A stretch of DNA of 64,000 nucleotides from Akebia trifoliata (lineage: Eukaryota; Streptophyta; Magnoliopsida; Ranunculales; Lardizabalaceae): NCBI GenBank assembly GCA_017979445.1, contig CM030706.1, forward strand, positions 9,534,967-9,598,966, written 5' to 3'. A program made the position numbers and the translations under genes. This document shows, one piece after another, positions 46,800 through 57,549 of this stretch. The notes beneath the pieces were generated by a model. The model saw nothing but the letters and a program-made list of their open reading frames with translations. It did no database searches and was not told the DNA's origin. Numbering within the stretch: the first letter of the stretch is position 1; every line of letters begins with the position of its first letter.

Positions 46800-47100
46800 A
46801 CATGTAAGAGTGGTGCATCTGCTTCTACGTTGATAGGTGAGGACATCTGCATGGCTGGGGTACGTACTTATGGCCTTGGTCTGACCCCACTTTCAATATT
46901 GGCTCTCCTTCTGGCTCCTCTCGTGGTAGTTTTGTTGAGATGGACCCAATTGAAGATCGAGTTGCAACAGACTAATGTGATTGTCAGCATGATGAGGGGA
47001 TGGTTGATTTGTAGAGGGATACGCAGAGCTAAATCCAGAGCCAGGTGTAGGAGTAGATAGCCCAATACTTTCAGACCATGTTCCCATATGGCCATTGTTC
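46800..47100 (-). other. Open, less AT-rich island of unknown origin
   Basis: On the minus strand a Ser/Pro/Gly-rich open text (GTWSESIGLSTPTPGSGFSS, about 47,030-47,087) and overlapping frames in other phases occur in about 300 bp. It does not match a family I recognise. It may be part of a transposon protein, because the surroundings are all repeats. Confidence 0.3.
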
Positions 47101-47599
47101 TAGTAAGGGATTATGAACATTATTATTTATTGCCTAGTACTTTCGGACTATTGTTATAAAACTTAAACTTGGTTTCGACTTGTTATGTTTTTTCAGTGTT
47201 TTTCCTTTATTTTATATTGTTTAATTACTAACTGTTATTTTGTCTTATTAGGTAAACAATTTACATTACATACATTATTTTCTCTTATAGTGCTGCATCT
47301 TATTTTGTTAAATAAGTAGTTAGTTGTTTTTTTTTTTTTTTTTTTGTGTTTCTTATACAAACAAGGGAGAAGAGCATTAAACAATGTTCACGAAGGTAAA
47401 TTTAATATTAGAATTCATTTCCCACAGTTTAATTGAGTGGTTCTCTATAGTAAATATGACTTTCATGGATACCATTGAAGGTAAATTTAACGTTTGTGGA
47501 AAGAAAGCTTAGGTTTGCATAGCTATATTTGTTGAAGTATTAGATTTCATCACTGAAAAACAATGCATGCAGACTTACAGTAACTAAAAAAATCAGTTT

Positions 47600-47700
47600 T
47601 GTTTAGTCAATACAGACTTAAAGCAATTGATATGATAAAAAACAGAGTCCCGATTTACAATTGGGACTTGGTTTTGCTTTAGGCAAAAGTATTTAATGGC
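47600..47700. repeat. Outlying partial unit of the ~170-bp tandem repeat
   Basis: tttagtcaatacagactta and the following gagtcccgattt-caattgggact-ggtttt match the array that starts 550 bp further on. Confidence 0.7.
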
Positions 47701-48239
47701 ATATACAGTATGTGATGACATATTACTCCAATGGGAAAACATTTGACTATTGGAGCATTAAGTTCAACTTTTTTTTATGTATCTTCTCTTACAAATACCT
47801 TATTTCCACCTCCTATTCTTGTATTATTCTTTCACTTGCTTATACTCTTTGTACGTCATATTTTTACTATTATTTTTTCAAAATTTTAAGTTTATGCATC
47901 ATAACAAAAGATCATGATATCCAATATTTCAACTATTAAAGCGGAGTCCACTTTAATTATCTAGAACTAAAAATTAATACTTAAAGTAGAGCCACCTTCG
48001 TATCATGAATAGTTTATACATTATTGGCAATTTAGCTTCTTGAATTCTTTTAGTCTTGTTACTAAATGACCAAATGTAATCAATTTTATTCAATTTGAAA
48101 AATGAATGCTATCCAAATATATTGTTCAAGTTTTGTTTTTATTTTCTGATTTTTAAAATATTTTTCCCTTTTTTCTTATATTTATTTTATTTTTTGAAAT
48201 AAAAAATCATTTTGTGCCGTATGTGATTTTGCATATGCT

Positions 48240-50073
48240 ATTTGACAATATCACAGTTTCTATAGTTTCGTCTAGTCAATACTGACTTATAGCAACTGAC
48301 AGGATCAAAAATAGATTCTTGATGTGTAATTAGGACCCAATTTTAGGACTAGGCGATTTAAACCTTCAAAGATTTTGGGATTGTCCATCTCTAGGTCCAA
48401 AATGAGCAAACAAGCTCGGAATAGAATGAAACCAGTTTTGTCTAGTTAAGACAAACTTATAACAATTGAGTGAGTAAAAAAATGGAGTCTCAATTTATTA
48501 TTGGGACCTAGTTTTAGGTCTAGGCAATTTAAAACTTCAAAATTTTGAAATTTTTTCGTCTCAAGGTCTAAAATAGGCAAACGTGCTTGGAATGGAACGA
48601 AACCAGTTTCTATAGCTTTGTTTCATTAAAAAAAACCTATAGCAACTGAAAATATCAAAATTGGAGTTTCGTTTTGTAACCAGGTCCGATTTTAGTTTAG
48701 GCAAGGCATAACCTGCCCTTGGTATTGCACATGGCTTGTCCTTGGCACTGCCTTGGGATAGTTCCTAACTCGAGCTTTGAATTGAATGAAACTAGCTTCT
48801 ATAGCTTCGTTTAGTTAAAACAAACTTGTAGCAGCTAACGTATCGAAAATGGAGATTCGGTTTGTAATTGGAGCCAGATTTTAGCAACTGGTGGAAAAAA
48901 AACTGAGTCTCGGTTTGTAATCGGGGCCTGATTTTAGCTCTGGGCAATTTAAACCTTCAAAGATTTGGAATTTTTTCGTCTCAAGGTTTAAAATGGACAA
49001 ACGAGCTCAGAATGGAACGAAACCAGTTTCTTTAGTATCATCAAGTCAATGTAGACTTAAAAAAACTAACAGAATAAAAAATGGAGTCTTGGTTTGTAAT
49101 CGGGACCTGGTTTTAGCTTGAGGCAACTAAAAATTTATAGCTTGAGAATTTTCATCTCGAAGTCAAAAATATACAAACAAGTTTGGAATGAAATGAAATT
49201 AGCTTTTATAGTTTCATCTAATTGATACAGATTTATAGCAACTGATGGAAGAAAAAATGAAGTGTCGGTTCGTTATTGGTACCCGGTTTTAGGTCTAGGC
49301 AATTTAAACTTTCAAAGACTTGGGAATTTTCCGTCTAAAGCAAACAAGCTCGGAATGGAACAAACCTGCTTCTTTAGTTTCGTCTTGTCAATGTAGACTT
49401 ATAGCAACTTACGACATAAAAAGCGGAGTCTCAGTTTGTAATCAGGTCCTGATTTTAGCTCCAGGCAATTTAAATCTTTAATGACATGGAATTTTTCATC
49501 TCGAGATCCAAAACAGGCAGACAAGCTCCGAATGAAACTAAAGCAATTTCATCTAGTCAATACAGACTTACTACAATTGACAGAATGAAAAACAGAGTCT
49601 TGGTTTGTTATCGAGATCTGGTTTTAGGTCTAGGCAAGTTGAACCTTTAAAGACTTGGAATTTTCTGTCTCGAGGTCCAAAATAGGCAAACAAGCTCGAA
49701 ATGGAACGAAACCAGTTTCTTATAGTCGATGCAGACATAACAATTGACAAAATAAAAAACGAAGTCCAGATTTGTAATCAGGTCCTGATTTTAGGTCTAG
49801 GCAATTTAAACGTTTAAAGACTTGTGATTTTTCTGTCTCGAGACTGGGCAAACGTACTCGGAATGGAACGAAACCAATTTCTTTAGTTTCGCCTAGTCAA
49901 TACAAACTTATAGAAACTAGCAGAATAAAAAACAGACTCTCGATTTGTAACTGTGACCCAGTTTTAGCTCTAGACAATTTAAAGAGTTTGGAATTTTTCT
50001 TCTCAGTGTCCAAAATGGGTAAACAAGCTTGGAATTGAACGGAATCAGTTTCATGTAGTCAATATAGACTTAT
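48240..50073. repeat. Satellite-like tandem array, period about 170 bp (left part)
   Basis: Each unit has the order: gtctagtcaatacagactta, gcaactgacag, gagtctcggtttgtaatc, gggacc-ggttttag, ctaggcaatttaaacc, then aaacaagctcggaatggaac. Anchors lie near 48,271, 48,441, 48,621, 48,811, 49,041, 49,217, 49,386, 49,553, 49,721, 49,893 and 50,055. Most spacings are 162-190 bp. The one of about 230 bp contains a partial duplication near 48,850-48,920. Units differ considerably, so the array is old. Confidence 0.9.
50066..50073. repeat. Target-site duplication of LINE B, left copy
   Basis: agacttat here and at 51,741-51,748 flanks the LINE. The array unit is interrupted at exactly this word and resumes with it. 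Confidence 0.85.
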
Positions 50074-51740
50074 CGCTAGTCCTGAGATGTGTGCAAGCCT
50101 AAGGACATGGGAGGCCTGGGCATCACTGAAGCTGGCATGTGGAACCAAGCAGCTATTTTCAAGCAGGTTTGGGACAGCCTCTAAGAAGAACAATCCTTGA
50201 GTCAAGTGAATGTGGCAGGCAGAGCAGAATCAAAGAGAAGCACTTCTGGACTATGGAAGTTCCCCCCAACTCTTCTTGGAGGAAAATCCTTAAGGCTAGG
50301 GAAGAAACAAGTCAGTTTATGGATTTCAAGATTGGCTCTGGGAGGATTGTCATGTTGTGGCACGATCCTTAGCACAATGAAGGGCTGTTGGCCAGGTTGT
50401 TCCCCCAACATCTCCGTTATAACTCAAGGATGCATGCTTGTGCTACTGCGAGTGCTCTTATCAGGGATGATCGGTGGGAATCTCCTTCTTCCATCCCCTC
50501 TTTGGATAATGTTTGGGGAGGCCTTAAGGATATTATGATCAACAGGCTCTCTAGTGATCGCCTTATATGGACACCTGCGCCGAATGGTGTCTCCTCCATT
50601 AGTTCAGCTGTCAAGAACTTGAGGCAGGAGTCCCTCCCCACCCAGTGGGCCAAGCTCATGTGGAGCCAGTGAGGGATGGCTAGACACAACATTGTTGCTT
50701 GGCTGGCATTTATGGGGGGGGGGGGGGGGGTGATTTTAAAGGCGATCTTTTCTTCGATCTAGAGGGATGACATTCATTCCCAGTGCATATTCTGCAAGAA
50801 TGCTGAAGAAAATGTGGAACATTTGTTTGGGGGATGCAATTTCTCCAAGGAAATTTGGGGCAGGCTGTTGTGCAAGTGGCATAATATACGTGCTATTATG
50901 GACCTGGCTGAGAGAGACTCGATGGCTGTGGGCTGCCACCAGGAGCAATTCCTTTGCAACCAACATTAGGAAATCATGTTTTAGTGCCTTCATATACCAT
51001 ATTTAGCGTGAGAGAGGCCAAAGAAGGTTCAAGAATGAAGCATGCTCCCCGTTGAAACTTCTTGAAGCTATAACCTGGGACATTCGTGAGTATTATTCTG
51101 CTAATAACTTCCAAGTCCTCGATGGTTCCGCTAATAGGGATGTTGTGGATAGATGGAATATTGTGGTTTCTTTCAAGAGCAGTGTGCCCATTGGCTGGGG
51201 ATGGAAGCCTCCTGATAGGGGCTACTAGATGATAAACACTGATGGTTCTTTCAAAGGAGCTCTAGGGGGGCTAGGGGCCGTCATCAGAGACAAAGGAGGG
51301 ACTATCATTGCAGCCTGGGATGAATGCTGTGAGGGTAAATTTGTCTTATGGCATGAGCTTAGAGCCATTCTTGGTGGTATGCAGCTTGCTGTTACCCATG
51401 GGGGGGGCATGGGGGGGGGGGGGGGGTCAAAGAGTCACTATCAACTCTGACTCCCTGAACTCAGTGAAGATTCTGTCCAACCAGATGGATTGCCCCTAGA
51501 GGGAATTCAAGAAGCTCTTTACTTCCATTTCTTTTATTTTTGTTTTTAGAGAAACTGATAGAGTTGCTGATATGCTTGTTGGGTTTCTCCAGAGCCCCAT
51601 TATACGTTTTTCTCCCCTTCTATCCCCATTGAGATTATGGACATTGTAGGGAGGATGTGGATGGGCATCCCTATGCAAGGGTGTAATGGTGTTTTCTGGT
51701 TGGGGTCTACCTAACCCCCGATTAGCAATAAAAAAAAAAA
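50074..51740 (+). mobile_element. LINE B, 5'-truncated, inserted in the tandem array
   Basis: The insert ends with aataaaaaaaaaaa and is flanked by agacttat on both sides, the signature of target-primed reverse transcription. It holds the end of ORF2. A KDMGGLGITEAGMWNQAAIF-type block and zf-RVT text come first. An RNase H domain follows (51,225-51,590), with INTDGSFKGALGGLGAVIRD (Asp), WHELRAILGGMQLA (Glu) and INSDSLNSVKIL (Asp). Frameshifts and stops occur, and two G homopolymers sit in the coding part. Only the 3' third of a LINE is present. Confidence 0.9.
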
Positions 51741-51800
51741 AGACTTATAGCAACTGACAGAATAAAAAAAGGGTCCCAGTTCGTAATTAGGATTTTAGCT
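51741..51800. repeat. Tandem array, right part after LINE B
   Basis: agacttatagcaactgacag and gtcccagttcgtaatta continue the unit broken at 50,073. The array then ends. Confidence 0.85.
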
Positions 51801-51803
51801 CTT

Positions 51804-51834
51804 AAGATAATTCCCATAACATGGGAATTATCTT
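51804..51834. repeat. Perfect 14-bp hairpin
   Basis: aagataattcccat and atgggaattatctt pair perfectly around a 3-base loop (aac). It lies at the end of the tandem array. Confidence 0.85.
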
Positions 51835-51858
51835 GGGTAGCACAAGGGCACGAGCATG

Positions 51859-52181
51859 CACTAGGAAAAAAAATATAATATAAAATTTTTTTAAAATAAT
51901 TATATACACTTACAACAACAGCTTATTTTTTTCATAAATCCGACCGTCGTATATGCCCTTGTTACGACGACCTCGGTCGTCGTTGAGTACTCCATTTCCC
52001 ACAAAATTTTCCCTCGTTTTTTGGCAGTCAAAAAACATTGACTACCATAAGCTGACCGTCAGTAATGCGAAAGGAATATCGTGGGCCTCTTGTAAATGAG
52101 CTGCCGCAACAACCTATAGAGACGACTATTTGAGTTGTAGCGACGGTTGCGGTCATCACTATATCCCTTTTTCTCGTAGTA
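51859..52181. mobile_element. Short CACTA-like non-autonomous element
   Basis: It starts CACTAGGAAAAAAA and ends CCCTTTTTCTCGTAGTA, close to the CACTA(C)GAGAAAAA terminal repeat and its complement. Inside is a perfect inverted pair acgacgacc/ggtcgtcgt (51,964-51,983) and further cgacgg/ccgtc words, like CACTA sub-terminal repeats. No coding. One terminal base and the 3-bp target copy do not match. Confidence 0.6.
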
Positions 52182-53210
52182 TATTGAGAAGGTTAATGGA
52201 AAAACAATTAATGTGATCCAGGGGCTTAAACTTTCATATACGAGGTTTCACGGTTGAGTAACAAAAAACGATTGTTAATTATGTCTATATCATTAAACGC
52301 ATGTGGCAGGCAGGTAAGCTAAGAAGTATATTCATTCGGATCTAACTAACTATTGTATTTTATATCTCTCAAATTATTCTATGAAATTATTATTTATTTG
52401 TTTTTTTTATTCAAATAGTTTGTAGAACTAGCATGTTCAAAACCTAAAAGGTGGACGTGTGGGAAAGGGCAAGCGACGATTCAATTTGGTGGTTGTAAGA
52501 ATTTGAGATTTGTAACCGCTCTTTTTTCTATAGGTACAAGTAACCGCTTTTTTTTTTTCTCTTCATGTTTTTATTCCGAACCAACTTTGTAGGACAAAAA
52601 TGGGAACCCTCTACTTGTAGTTAGAGTTGACGATGTTGATCTAATTCCTCTTTTGTTAAAATTGATGATCAAGAATATGGTTAGATGGCATGTCTTTCTC
52701 ATACTTGTGTCCCAAACACTTAGTGATCATCTATGATGAAGGAGATTGCATCCCTCTTCACGTTGACTACCATGATTTCCCTCGTCCTTTCTATGTTGTT
52801 TCATTCCTAACCAAATGCAACATTTATTTGGTTCGAACTAGAAAAATCATCAGTCGTGAAGATTTTATAGTCCTGTTGCACATTTGCTTGTAGCGTATGT
52901 ATCGCATTTCTCCTTTTTTCATTATTTTAATGTCGTAATTTTTGTGTTTGATTGTATTAAGAAATGTCACGTGCAACAATCTTCTTTATGAATTATTTAA
53001 ATATTTGTCTTACAGATCGATGCTCATCTTGAAACACAACGGTGCAGATGTGGATGCATTGTGTTCCTGGGAAGAGGTAGCCGTTATTGTTTCATCTGAT
53101 TAGATAATATGACTAGAAGTGTTTAGTATTTGTTTCTTTTTTGACAATAATCCTTTACGTTTCATATTTTCATCGCCGGATCTCCATCACTTTTCAGAAG
53201 AAGGACAATA
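52182..53210 (+). pseudogene. ALKBH9/10-like RNA demethylase pseudogene fragment
   Basis: Plant ALKBH9/10 proteins are 2-oxoglutarate/Fe(II) dioxygenases that remove m6A from RNA. Exon pieces follow in order. The first (to 52,313) has EKVNGKTINVIQGLKL and TIVNYVYIIKR. The second (52,419-about 52,500) has PKRWTCGKGQATIQFGG. The third (52,593-52,893) has DKNGNP and LLKLMIKNMVRWHV, then after a frameshift near 52,695 IIYDEGDCIPLHVDYHDF and VVSFLTKCNI. The fourth (53,016-53,076) has LILKHNGADV. A last piece (53,174-53,207) has RRISITFQKKD. The first iron ligands (H-V-D) and the cofactor Arg block remain. The distal His appears replaced (ADVDALC where ADVAKHC is expected). GT/AG introns are retained. 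The 5' end abuts the CACTA-like element. Confidence 0.78.
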
Positions 53211-55980
53211 ATAGTGTCATACAATATACAATACCATGCAAGTTCTCTTCAGATCCCAAGTTGTAGGGTGTCATGTGATAAATGGTTCGTTGTAATCGGT
53301 ATGGAAAAAAAAAATCATGAATTTGGCCAAGAATATGAGAAAAGGCAAAAAAGTTCGAAGAATATGAAGATGTTACCCACTTGATTGGCAACTTATTATT
53401 GATTGCATCAATAACTCTTGAAAGAAGAGATCAGATAAAGGGCAAATGAGATTCCCTTGAACTCACCTTCACCTCTCTTGACCTAGGTTCAAACCCCAAC
53501 CGTGCGCATGCACACACAGAAACTTGTATTAGCAAACACATTTGGTAAGAAGATGTGTTCATGTGCCAAATCTATGTATGAAAGCCTGTAAATAGGGGTG
53601 GGGAGGTGCAAATTACACACTTCTAAGTACTTGAAGGAAGCTCTTCCATTTTGCTTGTGAAGCCTTCTGTAGAAAGTTGGGGATACTTTGTCACGTCTTA
53701 TATAAATTGAAATAACAAGTTTTATTATTTAATTTGATGCCCTTTGTCTAATTTTAATCTTTTTTTTTTTATATATATATTTGATCATTAGAATTAAAGA
53801 TTGAATTGACCAAGATCAAACCTAGAGTAACTCATTGTGAGAGTGGATCTCACAAAACCAACTCATAATGGGAAGATAGGAGGATTCAACCTCAAATTCC
53901 CTAATCTAAATCCATGTTCATGTTTCAACAGATCCAAATCTCCTGTAACATGGGGACTTCAGCCTATTGTAATGGTCATGTCCCTGATTCAAACCTCATG
54001 CAACTGAGTCATAGATTTACGACAAGCATAAGACATGTGGCAGTGTAGATATTTTTTCAGTGCCACGGTTCATCCCTCGTTGATAAGTCACCAACTACAA
54101 GTCATAAGTTTACGATATGTGTAAAACGCATGCCAATGCATGGAGCATCTTTTGGTTGCAGAAAACCATTGTTTAGTTTAATGGAAGGATATAAAGAGAG
54201 AGACTGGGAACAAAATTATAAAAATAAATCTGCCTTGTTATGTGCTAATATTGTTCTTGTGTTGCTTTTCTTGTGTGAATTAGGGAATTACAATAATAAT
54301 ACTAAATATGAATTCACCTTTAACAGTGCGATTAGATATGAAATCGGAATCCTACCTTAGTGTGGGCATGGGTTTAAGATAATAATAATATATTCGGAAG
54401 GCTCATTGAAGGGAATACAAGTGTCTTTTGCGAACGCAGTCCTCTGAATTGGTGGAAATTCAATGGCAATTGATTTTGAATCAGCAGCATATGTCGAGCT
54501 TTTGGTCAAAACCAATGGAGCACCGAAGAAGGTCTTGAAGTTTGATGCCATCTTTAGCAGACAAGCATAACATGGTAAATAATCAATCGAAAATGACGTT
54601 TTCTTACTTGCGGACATCTAAGGTAGCCATTGATAGATAATGAGGCTGCCCTACCTATGATTAGCCTGTATGTGTTGTACGTGTGCAAGGGATGAGACAA
54701 TGAAGATAATTTCTTTGAGAGAAACAGTGGGGAAGCACTTTCCCAAAGTACACAAATCTTAAATTGCGTTAAGTTCCTACTAGGACTCCAAGCATGGTTA
54801 TTAAAAAACTGGGACTTGGATCAGTGAATCTTTCAACTACTAATCAAATTCAGTTGAAATAAGATGACATACTGTAGTCTGTAGGGATTAGAGAGTACTT
54901 GGTCAGTAAAACCCAGGAATAGCTGCAAAGAGGTAAGCAACATGAGTAAGGTTTGGATAGGTATATAGAGAGGTAGTAATGCTAGGGCTGTTGGTGCAAC
55001 TAATGCAAATAAGCACAGCAGCCGATCCTGGTGATTCGTTCTTATTTGGACTTATATAACTACAGTTACACTCAACCTATGCAACAACGCAGATGTGTTA
55101 TGTCGGATCAGGCCCTATAAAGAAGTTCCAACATGCCAACACATTGTAGAAGAATATTAAGAAAGATAAACCATATGTAATTTAATAATGCGTGCATGCA
55201 AGTATGTAACATAAACGGCGATAAGCCAAGAAAACAAAATACTCTTAGAACAACTAAAATTCTCTATTTTAATACATATATATTTTTTATGCTTCTGCCT
55301 TCTGGGAGAGAGAGAGAGAGCTGCCAAGACAAATGCTAAAGGAAAGTGCCTAAAGGAAACACAGAATATGAGCAAATTCTCTTTTGGCACTTGTTATCCG
55401 CCCTTGCGACTAAAAAGGCCACATACCCCTTTCAGGTTTCGGAAAAAATTCTAATTTAATCCATCCATTTTTTTCTCTAATAGGATCATTTTGTGTTTTA
55501 AATTGTTTTTAGTTAGCTTCTCTATTATAAATTTTTATATATTCCAAAGTTTTATGGGAATTTCAAGCTCACTCGCTTGCTTCAAGTATTTCTTTATTCT
55601 ATTAATGGCATGGTTATGTTCATCTGGTCATTGATCAATTTTGGTCTTAGATTTAATGGATGTTGGGGGGCTTGTAGAATGTCCTCTTATGCTCCTGCCT
55701 TGGCTTGAATATTAACTGTTCTTTCTTTCGACACAATATGGAACGAAAATACCTGATTTCATATATGCTCCATAGGAGGAGATTCGTAATGCTGATGTTT
55801 GTACAGATCAGTCGTAGATGGAGAAATGGATATGGGATATGGGTGAGACTACGCTCTCTGAGCAGATTGAGAGGAATAGGAGCTGGATCCGGCTAAGAAG
55901 CTATTAGACAACATTGAGATTTTGAAAAACAAATAAATGGTATAAGCATGAAATCTTAGTATGTGAATGTGCCAGATAAT
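53211..55980. other. Unassigned sequence
   Basis: No gene recognised with confidence. An 86-codon antisense frame (54,357-54,617) and an exon-shaped segment near 55,776-55,894 do not match known families to my eye. A GA microsatellite lies at about 55,305-55,320. Confidence 0.4.
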
Positions 55981-55991
55981 TATATCTAACA
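55981..55991. repeat. Target-site duplication, left copy
   Basis: tatatctaaca is repeated at 56,271-56,281, exactly enclosing the 5S/SINE composite. Confidence 0.8.
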
Positions 55992-56096
55992 ATACTAATG
56001 CATTGGATCCCGTCAGAACTTCGTAGTTAAGCATGCTTGGAAGAGAGTAGTATTAGGATGGGTGACCTCTTGGTAAGTCCTCGTGTTGCACCCCTC
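55992..56096 (+). pseudogene. 5S rRNA-derived sequence
   Basis: The text from actaatgcattggatcccgt to cctcgtgttgcacccc follows plant 5S rRNA closely. It includes the internal promoter parts agttaagcatgcttgg (A box) and aggatgggtgacctc (C box region). About the first 19 bases of 5S are missing, and several substitutions are present (ttcgtagtt, ggaagagag, cttggtaag). It is not a functional gene. Confidence 0.88.
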
Positions 56097-56117
56097 CCTC
56101 TTTAAAAAAAAAAAAAA

Positions 56118-56255
56118 GTTGCACATGCCAACTAGCTTAGTTGGTAAAAACTTTGGGTGATGATACCAAAGATTTGGATTCAAATCCCACTAGCACCGAG
56201 TTACTAAACTCATTGAAAACAAGTTTACCAATAATTTCCAAAAAAAAAAAAAAAA
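56118..56255 (+). repeat. tRNA-derived SINE
   Basis: Box A (tagcttagttgg, 56,133-56,144) and box B (ggattcaaatccc, 56,176-56,188) have tRNA-gene spacing. A non-tRNA body of about 50 bp and a poly-A end follow. These are the parts of a polymerase III-transcribed SINE. Confidence 0.85.
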
Positions 56256-56281
56256 CCTAAACAAACAAACTATATCTAACA

Positions 56282-57549
56282 GCCATCCTAATTAGGCTTA
56301 CCGTGGTCCAGCCTGGTATGTAAATAGGCCTAGTAAAACTACCCAAATCTGGACCATTGACAACCCTACAGAAACATGACACCTATTGGCAGTTAGCATT
56401 TGGCCAATGATAACTTTTAGCTATATCCCAATCATGCTGTCAATATGTGGAGAAAATCCAATGGGTTGGTACTAAAATATGCATCTATCTTTGCATTTCT
56501 GCAGGATTAACATGAGATTTTTCCCTTCTACCCAAAGCATCTAGGAAAGGGTTTTTCATTTTCAAGAGGGAACCCTCCTTTACTCCGAAACATGGGGTTT
56601 AAATGGTGAGGGAGAGTTCATCCCAAAAGTTTTTTGCCCTATTTTAAATAGGAAAAGGGAATATTAGAGTTGAGAGTACCTTAAAATAAAAAGGTTATAA
56701 ATCTCTTTGTCTGATTTACCTTTAGAATCCTTCCTCCTATTTTATGTCCAGGAGAAGCAGAAGCTCTGAGTTTGGGAAACTGCTTCTAGGAGAATCTTGT
56801 TTGTTACAAAAGCTGGCAAAGAAAGTAGTAGAGAGAGGTCGAATTGATTTTGTTGTTTAATCGACGAGTTAATAAGAATGACCATACGCTTTTCAATGTT
56901 GGCTTCTATTAGGGCTCTTGTGTGAAAGCAGCCCCAACAAGGCTTCTCAAAAATGTAATTTTGGACTTCCTGCAAAAGTTGTTGAAGCAGAAGCCGTTAT
57001 CAACAAACGTGTTTTTCTGGCCTTTTCAGCTTAAAGCTAAAAAAGCCATAACAAATAGACCCTTATTCTTGGGTAAATTATTTGTGAAATGCTTTTGTAG
57101 AAGGCTCAATATCTGTTTTACATCTTATGGAGAAAATCTACAATTTTTTGAACATTTTCTTTGCTCTTATTCCAATTTATGTATGTATATTAGACCTTTT
57201 GAGGCAATTATTGTTCTTGTAAGGGAATTTTGATTGTTCAATAAAAATGTATTTCAATGCTATTTGTTATTTGTTTTTCTTTAATTCAAATGTTAAAAGA
57301 AAAATGAGAAGGCAAAGTAACCTTATCTTGATTTTCCTTGAAATTAATGTCCTATTCTTCTGCATATGAACAAGGAATAAATAAATCAAATATATTTTGG
57401 GAGGCTTAGTAAAGTGGTTCTTTATGAGTCAACCTTCCATTCATCCATATTTCAAGAAAAAAACATCTCTTGTTTTTTATTGACATTCTCATAAAAATAA
57501 ATACTATAATTTGGATTTCGAACTAGCATAAATATAACATTTATAGGAT
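56282..57549. other. Unassigned sequence
   Basis: Around 56,745-57,060, words such as agaagcagaagc and cagaagcc with nearby inverses suggest a decayed MITE. Boundaries are not clear. Confidence 0.35.

Larger units (their letters stand above)
55992..56270 (+). mobile_element. Composite retroposon: 5S rRNA relic + A-tract + tRNA-derived SINE
   Basis: Within a single 11-bp duplication lie, in order, a 5'-truncated 5S rRNA copy (to about 56,096), 14 A (56,104-56,117), a tRNA-derived SINE (56,118-56,239) and 16 A (56,240-56,255). A short tail, cctaaacaaacaaac, follows. Both parts run the same way. The shared flanks imply that the unit landed in one event. Each part has its own A-tract, as if two retroposons were joined. 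Confidence 0.75.

Noticed and set aside
53484..53500. Box B-like ggttcaaaccccaacc suggesting another SINE
   Set aside because: No box A at the right distance, no poly-A and no target duplication seen.
54357..54617. 86-codon minus-strand open frame
   Set aside because: No family match, splice context or repeat support; lengths like this are expected by chance.
55992..56100. Cassandra-type LTR (LTR carrying 5S sequence)
   Set aside because: The 5S part begins right after the 11-bp target copy. No LTR start, primer site or second LTR is present, and the flanking duplication encloses the SINE as well.
56118..56200. Functional tRNA gene
   Set aside because: Boxes A and B are present, but the arms do not form a clean cloverleaf and the unit ends in poly-A with a target duplication, so it is a SINE.
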